A stretch of DNA of 64,000 nucleotides, from NCBI GenBank assembly GCA_964017235.1, contig OZ024930.1, forward strand, positions 149,916,221 to 149,980,220, in the 5' to 3' direction. Shown one piece after another: positions 12,121 through 23,476 of the stretch. The notes under the pieces were generated by a model. That model made no database searches. It saw nothing but the letters and a program-made list of their open reading frames with translations, and was not told where the DNA came from. The translations under genes were made by a program, and so were the position numbers. Source of the DNA: Sabellastarte sp. h YS-2021 (taxonomy: Eukaryota; Annelida; Polychaeta; Sabellida; Sabellidae). Every line of letters starts with the position of its first letter. Positions within the stretch are counted from its first letter, which is position 1.

Positions 12121-12779
12121 AAGATCCAGGTCTGACACACAACAGAATCTACTAGTGGCTTAGTACATAGGCGCAAGATATGAGAGGAATCCCTGTAATA
12201 GTCACTGAGAAAATTGTGATAAAGTGTTAAAATTTTCATACTTAGGGTGGGGGTACCTTACTTATAATGGCTCTAGCAAACAGACAAACAAACAGATTTG
12301 GATGCCTTGAACAATTTTTCATGCTAGATAGATAAGCTATCTTTTAAAAAAAAACAGCATGTCTCTGGGCCTTGTAGTTTCGGAGGAGAGTTCGCTCACA
12401 TGTACGTGTACACGTACATCCACAACGCAGAGTGATGACATAATGTCACACTTGACTGCATACTTCAGATATTTATGTGTGTACAGTTACCGTTGTAACT
12501 GAGAAGTGATTAAATTATGATTCTACATTGTCCAAATGTAGGTACTGTTTTCACCCATTGTGTCCAGCTTCACGAGCATGTGGTTGGTTGGGCAGGTGGG
12601 CAGGGGTGAATATTTTGTATGGGCTGTATCTCAGAAAGTATTTTGATTTAGATTTATTTTTTATTTACGTTGCATTTAACAGCCAGGGTTATATTGCGAG
12701 GGGTAGTTAATGGGTAGAGGAACCAGTGCATACCAGGTGGTCAAGATTCTGCACTGTAAACTACCGGGCATCGGTAAGT

Positions 12780-12867
12780 AATGACTAACTTTCCAACATA
12801 AAGCACCCAGGCTGAGTTTCAGAGGTTGAAGGCGAGCACTCTAACCACTACACCATCGAACCCCCTA
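12780..12867 (-). repeat. tRNA-derived SINE-like fragment
   Basis: The minus strand reads GGGGTTCGATGGTGTAGTGG then TTAGAGTGCTCGCC, close to a tRNA 5' end with box A (GTGTAGTGGTTAGAGTG). No matching box B was found 30-60 bp downstream, so it is a fragment. Confidence 0.45.
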
Positions 12868-13065
12868 AGAAAGTATTTCAGTAAGGTGTAGGATGTTTAT
12901 ACTTGGAAGGGATATTAGTTAGGGGTTGTATACATGCCATGTCATAGTATGACCTTAGTCTGTCTTTGACATTGACTCTGCCAGAATGTTTTCTTTTGTA
13001 ATATTTGACACTGATTTCTGTAACCCAGACTCATATGGATTGCTGCACATCATTATTATCTTGAA

Positions 13066-13313
13066 CAAGGAGGTATTATTTTCATAAAAATTGGTCTCTT
13101 TGTTCATTTACTTGTTTGTTAGCAGGAATACTGCTGACTAGATCTTCCTTAAAATAATCAAATTATTGGTCCTGGTCCAAATTATATCCGATTAAATTTT
13201 GAGAGTGATCTGGCTCATCATCTGGATACAAAAAATAATCCAGACTTTCCTATTTACTTATTATTACATGCCTTGGCAGAGGTATGCACTCTCTGAGTGC
13301 TCTTGTTATATGT
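13066..13313 (+). repeat. Interspersed ~250-bp repeat ('AAGGAGGTATTAT ... GAGTGCTCTTGTTA')
   Basis: Begins AACAAGGAGGTATTATTTTC and ends CACTCTCTGAGTGCTCTTGT. Other copies at about 18661-18908 (within the duplication) and 55496-55749 (diverged). Resembles a repeat family widespread in invertebrate and fish genomes that begins 'CTCTGCCAAGGAGGT'. Non-coding. Confidence 0.7.
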
Positions 13314-13405
13314 ACATTTACCTAGTTGTACAATTTTCATTGACAGCCATAGTTTAATTAATGAATTTTACAGCTTCATAACTTTAAGTTTACTAATTAG
13401 TTATT

Positions 13406-14130
13406 AGAGAGTTTAAGATACACGTTTTGGAAATTACGTGTACTGCAAAATCTATAAGTATACGTAGACGTTCCCGTATGTCATTTTTGGTTTAAGATAC
13501 AAGTACTACGTGATGTCATGCTCCCCTCCCCATTTGGTTATTTATGCTTGGAAATGGAGTGAATTTCACTGCAAGGAATGTATGGTAGAGGGATGGACTG
13601 TTTTTTTACTTCATCATGTATTATGATTCAATTAATGTAATATGTAAACTTTCTCAACAGTTGCTGTGCTTGTAAAATAAAATAATAAAGATTAAATACA
13701 TAAATGGCCAATGTATACATAAACTATTTAATTTCAAGTTTTGTTTTTTCTTAAACTTACCACAAAGGTAAATACAATATAGCATGATAAGGAATAGTCC
13801 GTCCCTAATCTGTTGCATATGGCAAAAGCTACAGGCTTTTTAAAAACAGTGTTATCAAGTGTATTTTATGTCTAAAACTACATTTTAGCAACATAAATAT
13901 AATGTAAAATACTTGAATATATTATTGCTTAACAGTTGATTATAGAAAATGAAGATTTAATAGTATAAAGTTGAGATAAACCCTCACGTTTTGTTTGTAC
14001 TTGTAGAACTAGTTTTTCACGTTGTGAACTTGTAGCTTGACGTACGGAGTTTGATAAAAACGCCAAAGATGACGTCATACGTTCTCTTTGCAGTACACGT
14101 CGCGACGTGTACTTGTATCTTAAACTCTCT
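13406..14130. mobile_element. 725-bp MITE with imperfect ~70-bp terminal inverted repeats
   Basis: Starts AGAGAGTTTAAGATAC and ends GTATCTTAAACTCTCT; the arms continue imperfectly (ACGTGTACTGCAAA at both ends). The duplicate region at ~19000 lacks it: ...TTAGTTATT|TAATCTTG. Removing 13406-14130 leaves one extra triplet, i.e. a 3-bp target duplication ATT/ACT with one substitution, compatible with PIF/Harbinger-type insertion. An internal repeat of the arm (GTTTAAGATACAAGTAC) lies at 13490. The right arm contains the perfect palindrome at 14093-14112 (core CGTCGCGACG) and a consensus CRE TGACGTCA at 14070-14077. No ORF, so non-autonomous. Confidence 0.88.
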
Positions 14131-14375
14131 ACTTAATCTTGCCTATTGAATTGTTTTGTATCATAAATTAATACTTTATCTTAGCATACATTTTCTCTCT
14201 CATAAGTGTTACTTGTCCTGCACCCTAGTATAACTTACACTATAAGTTATATTTCTAATGGAGTCCCAAGCTATTACCCTGGCCTGGGGGTACAGGCATC
14301 TCTGATGCTTTTCTGTCACTTGTTAAATTGAATTAACCAGGGTGAATAGAAAACTTGAAATATTGTTACAAAACA

Positions 14376-15346
14376 CAAAAATATATATGTGCCAATCACT
14401 TCTAACAGTTCACTATATCAAAGTGTTGTGGGCCTTAATATACTGTTATGTTTATTCACACACAATTGTATTTCGACAATCAGCTGAGTTGTCTCATCAG
14501 AGGCTGGAGAATTGACCAAGTCCTATCCCTAAAGTACTTTTTCAATGGTGCAATTGCACTGGCTCATTGCACCGGTGCAGGGGTAGGTGCAAGCTCTTTT
14601 GTAAAGTGCAATTTGCACTCTATGACCTATTGTTCAAATTGCATTCAGATTAGTGTTCTGGATATATGGTAAGTATGTGAAGTATGTATAAACCATTAGT
14701 TATATGGTTTTTTTTTGTTTTCTTTTTTTTGGTTTAATTCACAAAATGGGTTTATTAGTGTCAAAAATTATTCCATTCTTATATTCATCATGTGTGTAAA
14801 ATGGAATAGTCTTTGCACTTTGTGTCACCTTTGGAACTTGGATTTTATGAAAATGTGACCCGAGTCCTTTTTTGTTTTTTGAGTCTAAGGTGCAATATCC
14901 ATAGTGTTATTTACACTCTTTGCTGGATAATATGACTTAAAAACTAGGATTTCTCAAGTTCAGACCAACTCTCATTTGACATGTTTTTATTGGTTATAAA
15001 CAGGTACAGAATCATGTAACCAAGGTAAGTCTCAACGAGTCTAAGGTGAGTATTGGAGCTGCATTTTTCAGTGTTTTACTGAGAGGTCAGTCTTATCGAA
15101 TGAGTAAAACAAAAGTAATTTATTAACTTCTTTTGTAGTTTTTCATCCATTTAAAGACTTTGATTTGAGTATATATATTGGTGTATAGGAGAAAGGCCCA
15201 TTTGTTAGTTATCGATTATTGAAAGGTTAAGCTGAACCATTCTAAATTAAATGATACATACATATGAAACTATTAATAAAATATTAACAATAAATAAAGA
15301 GTCAGTGATCTTATTATCAATTGTCTTTTTATTCATTATTTGTTGT
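14376..15346. other. Segment present only in duplication copy 1
   Basis: Absent from the otherwise matching junction at ~19240. Flanked by GTTA on both sides (14369-14372 and about 15343-15346), so it may be an insertion, but no terminal repeats were seen. The plus-strand 74-residue ORF inside shows no known motif. Confidence 0.4.
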
Positions 15347-15381
15347 GTTATGAAACACCCTATACATGGATTACATCTTAC

Positions 15382-15801
15382 CTGCATCACTGGTAAGCCC
15401 ACATTCTGTACTTGGTGACATGAGTCTGGCATTTTGAGAGACTTCAAAGAGAGGAATCTGAAGGGAAGAAGCTGGTTGTGTTTGTGGTATATCACCCTTG
15501 ATATCATGGTCATCTTGACATTTTTTCCCTGCAGTCTTGAAGAGATGTTCAGAATTGCTGCCATCATCACTTACCTGAGCATAACTGGTAAATGGATCCA
15601 TAGAGTCATATCCTGGATCTGTCGAGTCACATCCTAGATCACTACTGTTACTCATGTTAGGAACTATTGTTGATAACCTGTCATTTTTGGTAGATACCAT
15701 TGTATTTGGCATTATACCAAGCAGACTATTGAAAATCCCATATGAATCGGTTGTTAGCAGCACCTTTCTCTTCTTGGTGGTGGTTAATGGTGACATGGCA
15801 C
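15382..15801 (-). CDS. Rel/NF-kB-like protein, duplicated 420-bp exon, copy proximal to the 3' end
   Basis: Fully open 140-codon exon between a good acceptor (tatttttgttattttag, AG at 15803-15802) and a consensus donor (GCAG|GTAAGATG, GT at 15381-15380). Both borders are phase 1 with split Gly codons, so the exon can be included, skipped or doubled without changing frame. It encodes TTTKKRKVLL, a basic nuclear-localisation-like motif at the place expected just after the IPT domain of Rel proteins, then a Ser/Thr/Asp-rich, probably disordered region (DLGCDSTDPGYDSMDPF). The copy at 19272-19691 differs at four nucleotides, all of which change an amino acid (A/T, Q/R, D/G, G/S). Overlapping plus-strand ORFs (15434-15637, 15654-15905) are antisense shadows. 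No close family match recognised for the region after the NLS. Confidence 0.72.
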
Positions 15802-16017
15802 CTAAAATAACAAAAATACACACACATTGTATCAGTGTTATCCAAGCATTTTGTTACAAAGCAATTAATCATGGCAAGAGCCAAGAATCCATTTGCATTT
15901 TCTAATTCCATAAAATATTTTTCATTTTTTTTTAAAATATATCCAAAGATATCGTAGATAGTACTCAATGAAATAGTCCTATAACATTATACATAACAAG
16001 ACCACTGGAGTGGTATG

Positions 16018-17440
16018 ATCTCCCGCCGGGGAGCAAAAATGTGTTGTTTAAAGTGAGTTTTACATCCCAAACCTCTGGAAGCAATAATAAGCTAGATATA
16101 GCCAATTTTAAGCTTGGCCATCCTCATTTGACCAATAGTAAGACCAATAATAAGTGAGATATAGGCACTTTTAAGTTTGGGCATCATCGTTTGACCTTGA
16201 ACGAGGGACCCAAGGTCAAATCTGACCACATCAAAAGATTCCCAGCACATGTTTTCCAATAGGTTGTTTTCACCTCCCAAAACTCTAGGACCAATAATAA
16301 GCAAGATATGGGCACTTTTAAGTTTGGCCACAGCAGTTTGACCTTGAACGAGGGGTCCAAGGTCAAATCTGACCACAGCAAAAGATTCCCAGCACATGAA
16401 TTCCTATTGGTTGGTTACACATTCAAAACCTCTAGTACCAATAATAAGCAAGATATAGGCACTTTTAAATTTGGCCATCCTCGTTTGACCGTGAGCAAGG
16501 GGCTCAAGGTCAAATCTTACCACATCTAAAGATTCGCAGAACATGACTTCCTATAGGTTGGTTTCACATCCCAAACCTCTAGGACCAATAATAAGCGAGA
16601 TATAGGCACTTTTAAGGTTTGGCCAAAATCAGCTAAGTAGGGTACTTTGGCAGTCTGTGGATGACCTTGAACAAAGAGCTTCAGGGTCAAATGTCTGCAT
16701 GCTTATAGAGGCACATATATGTGTTAAATATCTGCATTTAATAATCTTCTGGGCAAAAGTTTTGCTGTTAAAAGTGATTTACAGATACAGAACATTAAAA
16801 ACATTAAAAAGTAGGTGAACAACATATTTGACAAAAATCCTCTAAATTTAATAGTTTTGCAGTTATAAATGATTTACTCAAAGGACAGCCATCAAAGTAG
16901 CTATTACTGAGTTAGCTATGGACCGGGTCTCAAAATTTGCAATTACACAGTGTACATCAAAAAGTAAGTGAATAATATATTTGATAAAAATCCTTTAAAT
17001 TCAACAGTTTTGCTGTTCTAAGTGATTTACTCAATGGTGAACCATCAAAGTATCTATTACTCAGTTAGCTATAGACTTACAGCTCTCAAAATTGCCATTA
17101 CACAGTACATCAAAAAGTAGATGAACAAGATATTTGACAAAAATCCTTTAAATTCAACAGTTTTGCTGTTATAAGTGATTTACTCAATGGAGAACCATCA
17201 AAGTAGCTATTACTCAGTTAGCTATGGACCTACAGCTCTCAAAATTTGCAATTACACAGTACATCAAAAAGTAGGTGAGCAACATACTTGACAAGAATCC
17301 TCTAAATTCAACAGTTTTGCCATTAAAAGTGATTTACTGAAAGGAAAACCATCAAAGTAGCTATTACTCAGTTAGCTATGGACTTACAGCTGTAAAACTT
17401 TGCCACGATACAAAACATTAAAAATAGCATCAGAGATGCC
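16018..17440. repeat. Array-bearing element, copy 1: ~143-bp then ~152-bp tandem repeats
   Basis: Begins with ATCTCCCGCCGGGGAG at 16018, a hairpin-like end. Four to five ~143-bp units follow (GACCTTGAACGAGGGGTCCA, AGATATAGGCACTTTTAAG), then about four ~152-bp units (AAAAAGTAGGTGAACAACAT, AGCTATTACTCAGTTAGCTA). The second type is a relative of the 155-bp family. Truncated at the right compared with copy 2. Confidence 0.8.
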
Positions 17441-17700
17441 CGTACCCCACAGCCTGGGGAAATATTTTTCAACACTATGAGATATAGAAGTAGTGTAACA
17501 GTACAAAGTTCAAGATACTTTCAGAGCAGTGTCAGTTATATTAAGGTCCAAAAATAATGCTTAAGTAGAGAAAATAATATCTAACAAAAAGAAATGTATG
17601 TAAAGATGAAGTATTAAAACAAGATGCTTCGATAATAAAATGACAGCATTAGTCAGTAAACCAAAAATGGCCGAATTATGGTTTGGATGTTTTGAATATT
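17441..17700. other. Unassigned spacer
   Basis: Nothing recognised apart from the inverted phrase described under the segmental duplication. Confidence 0.3.
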
Positions 17701-18521
17701 ACCCATGCATACAGAAGTGGTAATACATTCAATGAATGCTTATCTGTGGTGTTGGAGAAAGGCCTGTGGCTCACTTGATGAAATTCCATCTGTTACAATG
17801 GGAACTTGCAAAAGGAAATTCTTAATGAATTCTAATATGACTTTAACAGTGCTTAATCTGCATCAACAGACAGACCCAAAGGTGCAACAAGATTTTAAAG
17901 GTCAATACAGCAAAGTCAAAGGTCAATCAGTGTCACACCATGACATGGCACACCTAAAACCCTCAACCAATGTCCCTACCAAGTAAAAACTTCCTACACC
18001 TTACAGTTTCTGATATATAGCCAGGACAAGATTTTATAGGTCAATGTCACTACACAGGGTCAAAGGTCAAATCAAGGTCACACTATGACGTAGCACACCT
18101 ACACCCCCTAACCAATGTCCCTACCAAGTATCAACTTCCTACACCTTACGGTTTCCAAGATATAGCCCGGACCAGGTTTTATAGGTCAAGTTCACTATGG
18201 CAAGGTTAAAGGTCAAATCAAGGTCACACTGTGATGTGGCACACCTACTACCCCCAACCAATGTCCCTACCAAGTATCAACTTCCTACACCTTATCTGTG
18301 GTGTTGGAGAAAGGCCTGTGACTCACTTGATGAAATTTCATCTGTTACAATGGGAACTTGCAAAAGGAAATTCTTAATGAATTCTAATATGACTTTAACA
18401 GTGCTTAGTCTGCATCAACAGACAGACCAAAAGGTGCAACAAGATTTTAAAGGTCAATACAGCAAAATCAAAGGTCAATCAGTGTCACACCATGATGTGG
18501 CACACCTAAAACCCTCAACCA
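17701..18521. repeat. 220-bp direct repeats flanking ~145-bp tandem units
   Basis: A ~220-bp block starting CTTATCTGTGGTGTTGGAGA is at 17739-17960 and again at 18292-18518. Between them, units with CCAATGTCCCTACCAAGTAT / CTTCCTACACCTTA recur near 17967, 18113 and 18260. The in-frame ORFs here (93 and 116 codons) simply read through the repeats and show no protein motif. Confidence 0.8.
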
Positions 18522-21150
18522 GGGGTTATATACATGCCATGTCATAGTGTGACCTTAGTCTGTCTTTGACATTGACTCTACCAGAATGTTTTCTTTTGTG
18601 ATATTTGAGACTTATTTCTGTAACCCAGACTCATATGGATTGTTGCACCTCATTATTACCTTGAACAAGGAGGTATTATTTTCATAAAAATTGGTCTGTT
18701 TGTTCATTTACTTGTTTGCTAGCAGAAATACTGCTGACTAGATCTTCCTTAAAATAATCAGATTATTGGTCCTGGCCCAAATTGTATCCGATTAAATTTT
18801 GAGAGTGATCTGGCTCATCATCTGGATACAAAAAATAATCCAGATTTTCCTATTTACTTATTATTACATGCCTTGGCAGAGGTATGCACTCTCTGAGTGC
18901 TCTTGTTATATGTACATTTACCTAGTTGTACAATTTTCATTGACAGCCATACTTTAATTAATGAATTTACAGCTTCATAATTTTAAGTTTACTGATTAGT
19001 TATTTAATCTTGCCTATTGAATAATTTTGTATCATAAATTAATACTTTATCTTAGCATACATTTTCTCTCTCATAAGTGTTATTTGTCCTGCACCCTAGT
19101 ATAACTTACACTATAAGTTATATTTCTCATGGAGTCCAAAGCTATTACCCTGGCCTGGGGGGTACAGGCATCTCTGATGCTTTTCTGTCACTTATTAAAT
19201 TTAATTAACCAGGGTGAATAGAAAACTTAAAATATTGTTAGGAAACACCCCATACATAGATTATATCTTACCTGCATCACTGGTAAGCCCACATTCTGTA
19301 CTTGGTGACATGAGTCTGGCATTTTGAGAGACTTCAAAGAGAGGAATCTGAAGGGAAGAAGCTGGTTGTGTTTGTGGTATATCACTCTTGATATCATGGT
19401 CACCTTGACATTTTTTCCCTGCAGTCTTGAAGAGATGTTCAGAATTGCTGCCATCATCACTTACCCGAGTATAACTGGTAAATGGATCCATAGAGTCATA
19501 TCCTGGATCTGTCGAGTCACATCCTAGATCACTACTGTTACTCATGTTAGGAACTATTGTTGATAACCTGTCATTTTTGGTAGATACCATTGTATTTGGC
19601 ATTATACCAAGCAGACTATTGAAAATCCCATATGAATCGGTTGTTAGCAGCACCTTTCTCTTCTTGGTGGTGGTTAATGGTGACATGGCACCTAAAATAA
19701 CAAAAATACACACACATTATATTAGTGTTATCCAAGCATTTTGTTACAAAGCAATTAATCATGGCAAGAGCCAAGAATCCATTTGCATTTTCTAATTCCA
19801 TGAAATTTTTTTCATTTTTTTTAAAATTATATCCAAAGATATCATAGATAGTACTCAGTGAAATAGTCCTATAACATTATACATAACAAGACCACTGGAG
19901 TGGTATGATCTCCCGCCGGGGAGCAAAAATGTGTTGTTTAAAGTGAGTTTTACATCCCAAACCTCTGGAAGCAATAATAAGCTAGATATAGCCAATTTTA
20001 AGCTTGGCCATCCTCATTTGACCAATAGTAAGACCAATAATAAGTGAGATATAGGCACTTTTAAGTTTGGGCATCATCGTTTGACCTTGAACGAGGGGTC
20101 CAAGGTCAAATCTGACCACATCAAAAGATTCCCAGCACATGAATTCCTATTGGTTGGTTACACATTCAAAACCTCTAGGACCAATAATAAGTAAGATATA
20201 GGCACTTTTAAGTTTGGCCATCCTCGTTTGACCGTGAGCAAGGGGCTCAAGGTCAAATCTTACCACATCTAAAGATTCGCAGAACATGATTTCCTATGGG
20301 CTGGTTTCACATCCCAAACCTCTAGGACCAATAATAAGCGAGATATAGGCACTTTTAAGGTTTGGCCAAAATCAGCTAAGTAGGGTACTTTGGCAGTCTG
20401 TGGATGACCTTGAACGAAGAGCTTCAGGGTCAAATGTCTGCATGCTTATAGAGGGCATATATATGTGTTAAATATCTGCGTTTAATAATCTTCTGGGCAA
20501 AAGTTTTGCTGTTAAAAGTGATTTACAGATACAGAACATTAAAAACATTAAAAAGTAGGTGAACAACATATTTGACAAAAATCCTCTAAATTCAACAGTT
20601 TTGCTATTAAAATTGACCTTGAACGAGGGGCCCAAGGTCAAATCTGACCACATCAAAAGATTCCCAGCACATGTTTTCCTATAGGTTGTTTTCACATCCC
20701 AAAACTCTAGGACCAATAATAAGCAAGATATGGGCACTTTTAAATTTGGCCACAGCAGTTTGACCTTGAACGAAGGGTCCAAGGTCAAATCTGACAACAG
20801 CAAAAGATTCCCAGCACATGAATTCCTATTGGTTGGTTACACATTCAAAACCTCTAGGACCAATAAGCAAGATATAGGCACTTTTAAGTTTGCCCATCCT
20901 CGTTTGACCGTGAGCAAGGGGCTCAAGGTCACATCTTACCACATCTAAAGATTCGCAGAACATGACTTCCTATAGGTTGGTTTCACATCCCAAACCTCTA
21001 GGACCAATAATAAGCGAGATATAGGCACTTTTAAGGTTTGGCCAAAATCAGCTACGTAGGGTACTTTGGCAGTCTGTGGATGACCTTGAACGAAGAGCTT
21101 CAGGGTCAAATGTCTGCATGCTTATAGAGGGCATATATATGTGTTAAATA
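18522..21150. repeat. Segmental duplication, copy 2 (contains exon copy 19272-19691)
   Basis: Counterpart of 12905-17440, lacking the MITE and the 975-bp block. The offset between copies is 3890 bp across the coding exon. Exon divergence is about 1% and the flanking intron a little higher, so the duplication is recent. Confidence 0.9.
19272..19691 (-). CDS. Rel/NF-kB-like protein, duplicated 420-bp exon, copy proximal to the IPT exons
   Basis: Same structure as 15382-15801: acceptor AG at 19693-19692, donor GCAG|GTAAGATA, phase 1 at both ends, no internal stop. It is the first of the two copies reached after the IPT exon 23476-23350, whose phase 1 donor fits. It carries the KKRK basic motif and the Ser/Asp-rich tract. 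Whether messages contain one copy or both in series cannot be decided from the DNA; both choices keep the frame into the last exon. Confidence 0.72.
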
Positions 21151-22617
21151 TTTGCGGCAAAAAGTTTTGCTGTTAAAAGTGATTTACTCAAAGTAAAACA
21201 ATCAAACTAGCTATTACTCAGTTGGCTATGGACTTACAGCTCTGAAACTTTGCCACGATACAGAACATTAAAAAGTAGGTGAACAACATATTTGACAAAC
21301 ATCCTCTAAATTTAATAGTTTTGCAGTTATAAATGATTTACTCAAAGGACAAAACCAATCAAAGTAGCTATTACCCAGTTAGCTATGGACTTACAGCTCT
21401 GAAACTTCGCCACGACACAGAACATTAAAAAGTGGGTGAACAACATATTTGACAAAAATCCTCTAAATTTAATAATTTTGCAGTTATAAGTGATTTACTG
21501 AATGGAGAACCATAAAAGTAGCTATTACTCAGTTAGCTTATTAATGCACCTACAGCTCTCAAAATTTGCCATTACAGTGTACATCAAAAAGTAGGTGAAC
21601 AACATATTTGACAAAAATCCTTTAAATTCAACAGTTTTGCTGTTCTAAGTGATTTACTCAATGGAAAACCCTCAAAGTGACTATTACTCACGTAGCTATG
21701 GAGATACAGCTGTGAAAATTTTCCATGACACAGTACATCAAACAGTAAATGAATAACATATTTCACAAAAATTCTCTAAATTCAATAGTTTTGGACTTAT
21801 AAGTGATCTACTCAATGTTGTAATTCAAAGTAGCCATTACTCAGTTAGCTATGGAGATACAGCTCTAAAACTTAGCCACGACACAGAACATTAAAAAGTA
21901 CCTGATTAACATATTTGACAATAATTCCCTAAATTCAATAGTTTTGGAGTTATAAGTGATTTACTGAATGTTGAAATTAAGAAATTTCAAAGAAGCTATT
22001 ACTCAGTTAGCTATGGACTTATAGTTCTGAAAATTCACCACGATACAGTACATCAAAAAGTAGGTGAACAACATATTTGACAAAAATCCTCTATATTCAA
22101 TAGTTTGGGAGTTATAAGTGGCTTGCTCAATGGTCATATGTTAAACTTAGTGTAGCTATTACTCAGCTAGCTATGGTGCTACACCTTGGAAACCTCACCA
22201 TGATATAGTACCTGAAGGAGTTGTTCAACAACATATTTGAGACCAATATTGTAAGTAACAGTTACAAAGATAAAAGCAATTTACTCATTTTGCTCATTGT
22301 TAAAAACAGAAAATAGCTATTACTCACTTAGCTATCAAGATAGACCCTAAAATTGGTACTATCTTGTAGGCACGGAGAAAGTAGCTGAACAATGTATTTT
22401 ACAGAAATGCTGTAAATGCAGTCGTTTTGGAGTTATGAGCACTTTACTCGAAGGAGCCACCATTGCTATTACTCACTTAGCTATGGACCGTGGTCTGAAA
22501 AAACAGCATCAAATGAAAAGACATGATGTGATGTACAGCCCTTTTTAAAAACAAGACACACACACTCACGCACCCACGCACGGAATGCGTTTTATAATCT
22601 CCCGCCCGGCGGGAGAT
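19908..22617. mobile_element. Array-bearing element, copy 2, with hairpin ends
   Basis: Left end ATCTCCCGCCGGGGAGC at 19908; right end is a perfect palindrome with 10-bp arms around a central C at 22597-22617 (ATCTCCCGCC / GGCGGGAGAT). The two ends are therefore also inverted relative to each other. Inside: ~143-bp units (19980-21140, with a short block of the other type near 20500-20600) followed by ~150-bp AGCTATTACTCAGTTAGC units to about 22480. Non-coding. Class uncertain. Confidence 0.6.
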
Positions 22618-23349
22618 AAAAATCACAAAGGTAGCTGTGATGACTGGCTGGGTCACCAGACTGTTGGGAGCTGCACAGGGCCATTCTACAAAATCAGTGC
22701 AGAACCTAAATATGTTGGGATTTTTTGTCGACCCCAATTTTAGTACATGGATAGCTCCTAAAACACCCCAGATGATGTACAGTAAAATCCCGGACTATCT
22801 TGACTGTTGAACAGTTTTGTCACGAGAAAATGTCTTTTTGTTTATTCAATCTTATTTTTGTTTTTAAAATATTTTATTCTTTCCCCCAAATCTTATGAAT
22901 CACTGAAAAACTGGTTGTACAAAATCTTGCAAGAAAGGCACCCTGGCCATATTAAAAGTGCTGTAAGTACATGGATACGAAGGACAAAATCTGATCAAAT
23001 AATAATAATCTATTACATGGTTATAAATTATGCATTGTTTATTACATTTTATCTACACAGATAAACTTTTCAGAACCAGAAAGACAAGGTTGGCAAGAGG
23101 AAAAATACATATAAATATGACTGTATTAGGACAAGTGTGACACAACCATTAGAATAGACCTTAAGTACTCTAATACTTTCTGTAAGTGACATTTGACATC
23201 CATCCAATAGTGGAAAGGGATCTAAGGTATACCGTCCTAATTTGTACTGACCACTTGCTATTTAGATCTCTTATTTCTTTCTCTGTTAGTAACACTGGCC
23301 ATTGAGGCAAAATAGAAAATATATGTACTATAGAACAAGGCACCCTCAC
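22618..23349. other. Intronic spacer of the Rel-like gene
   Basis: No feature recognised; short ORFs only. Confidence 0.35.
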
Positions 23350-23476
23350 CTGCATTGTTAGAAGTTCTAAAATGATATGAGTTCGAGCTCACTCCATCAG
23401 ATGTTTGAAGCACCACAGACACATCTGTATCAATCTGAGTGCTTCTGATGGAAGGAACAGTGACCACTAATAGGCA
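23350..23476 (-). CDS. Rel/NF-kB-like protein, second half of the IPT/TIG (RHD-C) domain
   Basis: Exon bounded by acceptor ctgtattttcag (AG 23478-23477) and donor GCAG|GTGAGG (GT 23349-23348); phase 0 in, phase 1 out. It encodes LVVTVPSIRSTQIDTDVSVV then LQTSDGVSSNSYHF. This follows the Rel IPT pattern 'VFRTPPY...V.V.VQL.R.SDGE.SEP..F.Y', with the strand-turn-strand SDG at the expected place. The preceding exon 29665-29469 ends in phase 0 and supplies the first half of the same fold. A plain IPT protein other than Rel/NFAT is the main alternative for this exon taken alone; the neighbouring exons argue for Rel. Confidence 0.72.

Larger units (their letters stand above)
7674..12440 (+). mobile_element. 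Non-autonomous array-bearing element (155-bp repeat family), copy 1
   Basis: The head (from AACAAGCAATCAGTGCCC at 7674) recurs at 29920, and the tail (12120-12440) recurs in reverse complement at 62575-62900, so a dispersed element with a defined head, a central 155-bp tandem array and a defined tail is inferred. The tail has a perfect 20-bp palindrome at 12400-12419 near its end. No protein is encoded. The architecture (unique head, central ~155-bp array, hairpin-bearing tail) resembles non-autonomous Helitron-like/HINE elements with core repeats known from molluscs and other invertebrates; membership is inferred. It is interrupted by a second element at about 8041-10126. Confidence 0.6.
12905..17440. 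repeat. Segmental duplication, copy 1 (contains exon copy 15382-15801)
   Basis: Blocks 12905-13405, 14131-14375 and 15347-16720 match 18522-18999, 19000-19240 and 19241-20450 at high identity. Copy 1 has two extra blocks: the MITE at 13406-14130 and ~975 bp at 14376-15346, where copy 2 runs directly from ATATTGTTA into GAAACACCCC. Both copies contain the same 420-bp coding exon. A phrase AGCATCAGAGATGCCCGTAC near 17427 is the inverse of one at 14280-14312 (and at 19165), so inverted repeats also flank part of the unit. Confidence 0.9.

Noticed and set aside
12528..12710. 60-codon ORF with Gly/Trp-rich stretch
   Set aside because: Short, isolated between repeat elements, no splice or promoter context.
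12780..12867. Functional tRNA gene
   Set aside because: Box A-like only; no box B or cloverleaf, so a SINE fragment.
15434..15905. Plus-strand ORFs antisense to the 420-bp exon (and at 19324-19795)
   Set aside because: No splice sites or motifs in that direction; the minus-strand exon has both and fits the gene in phase.
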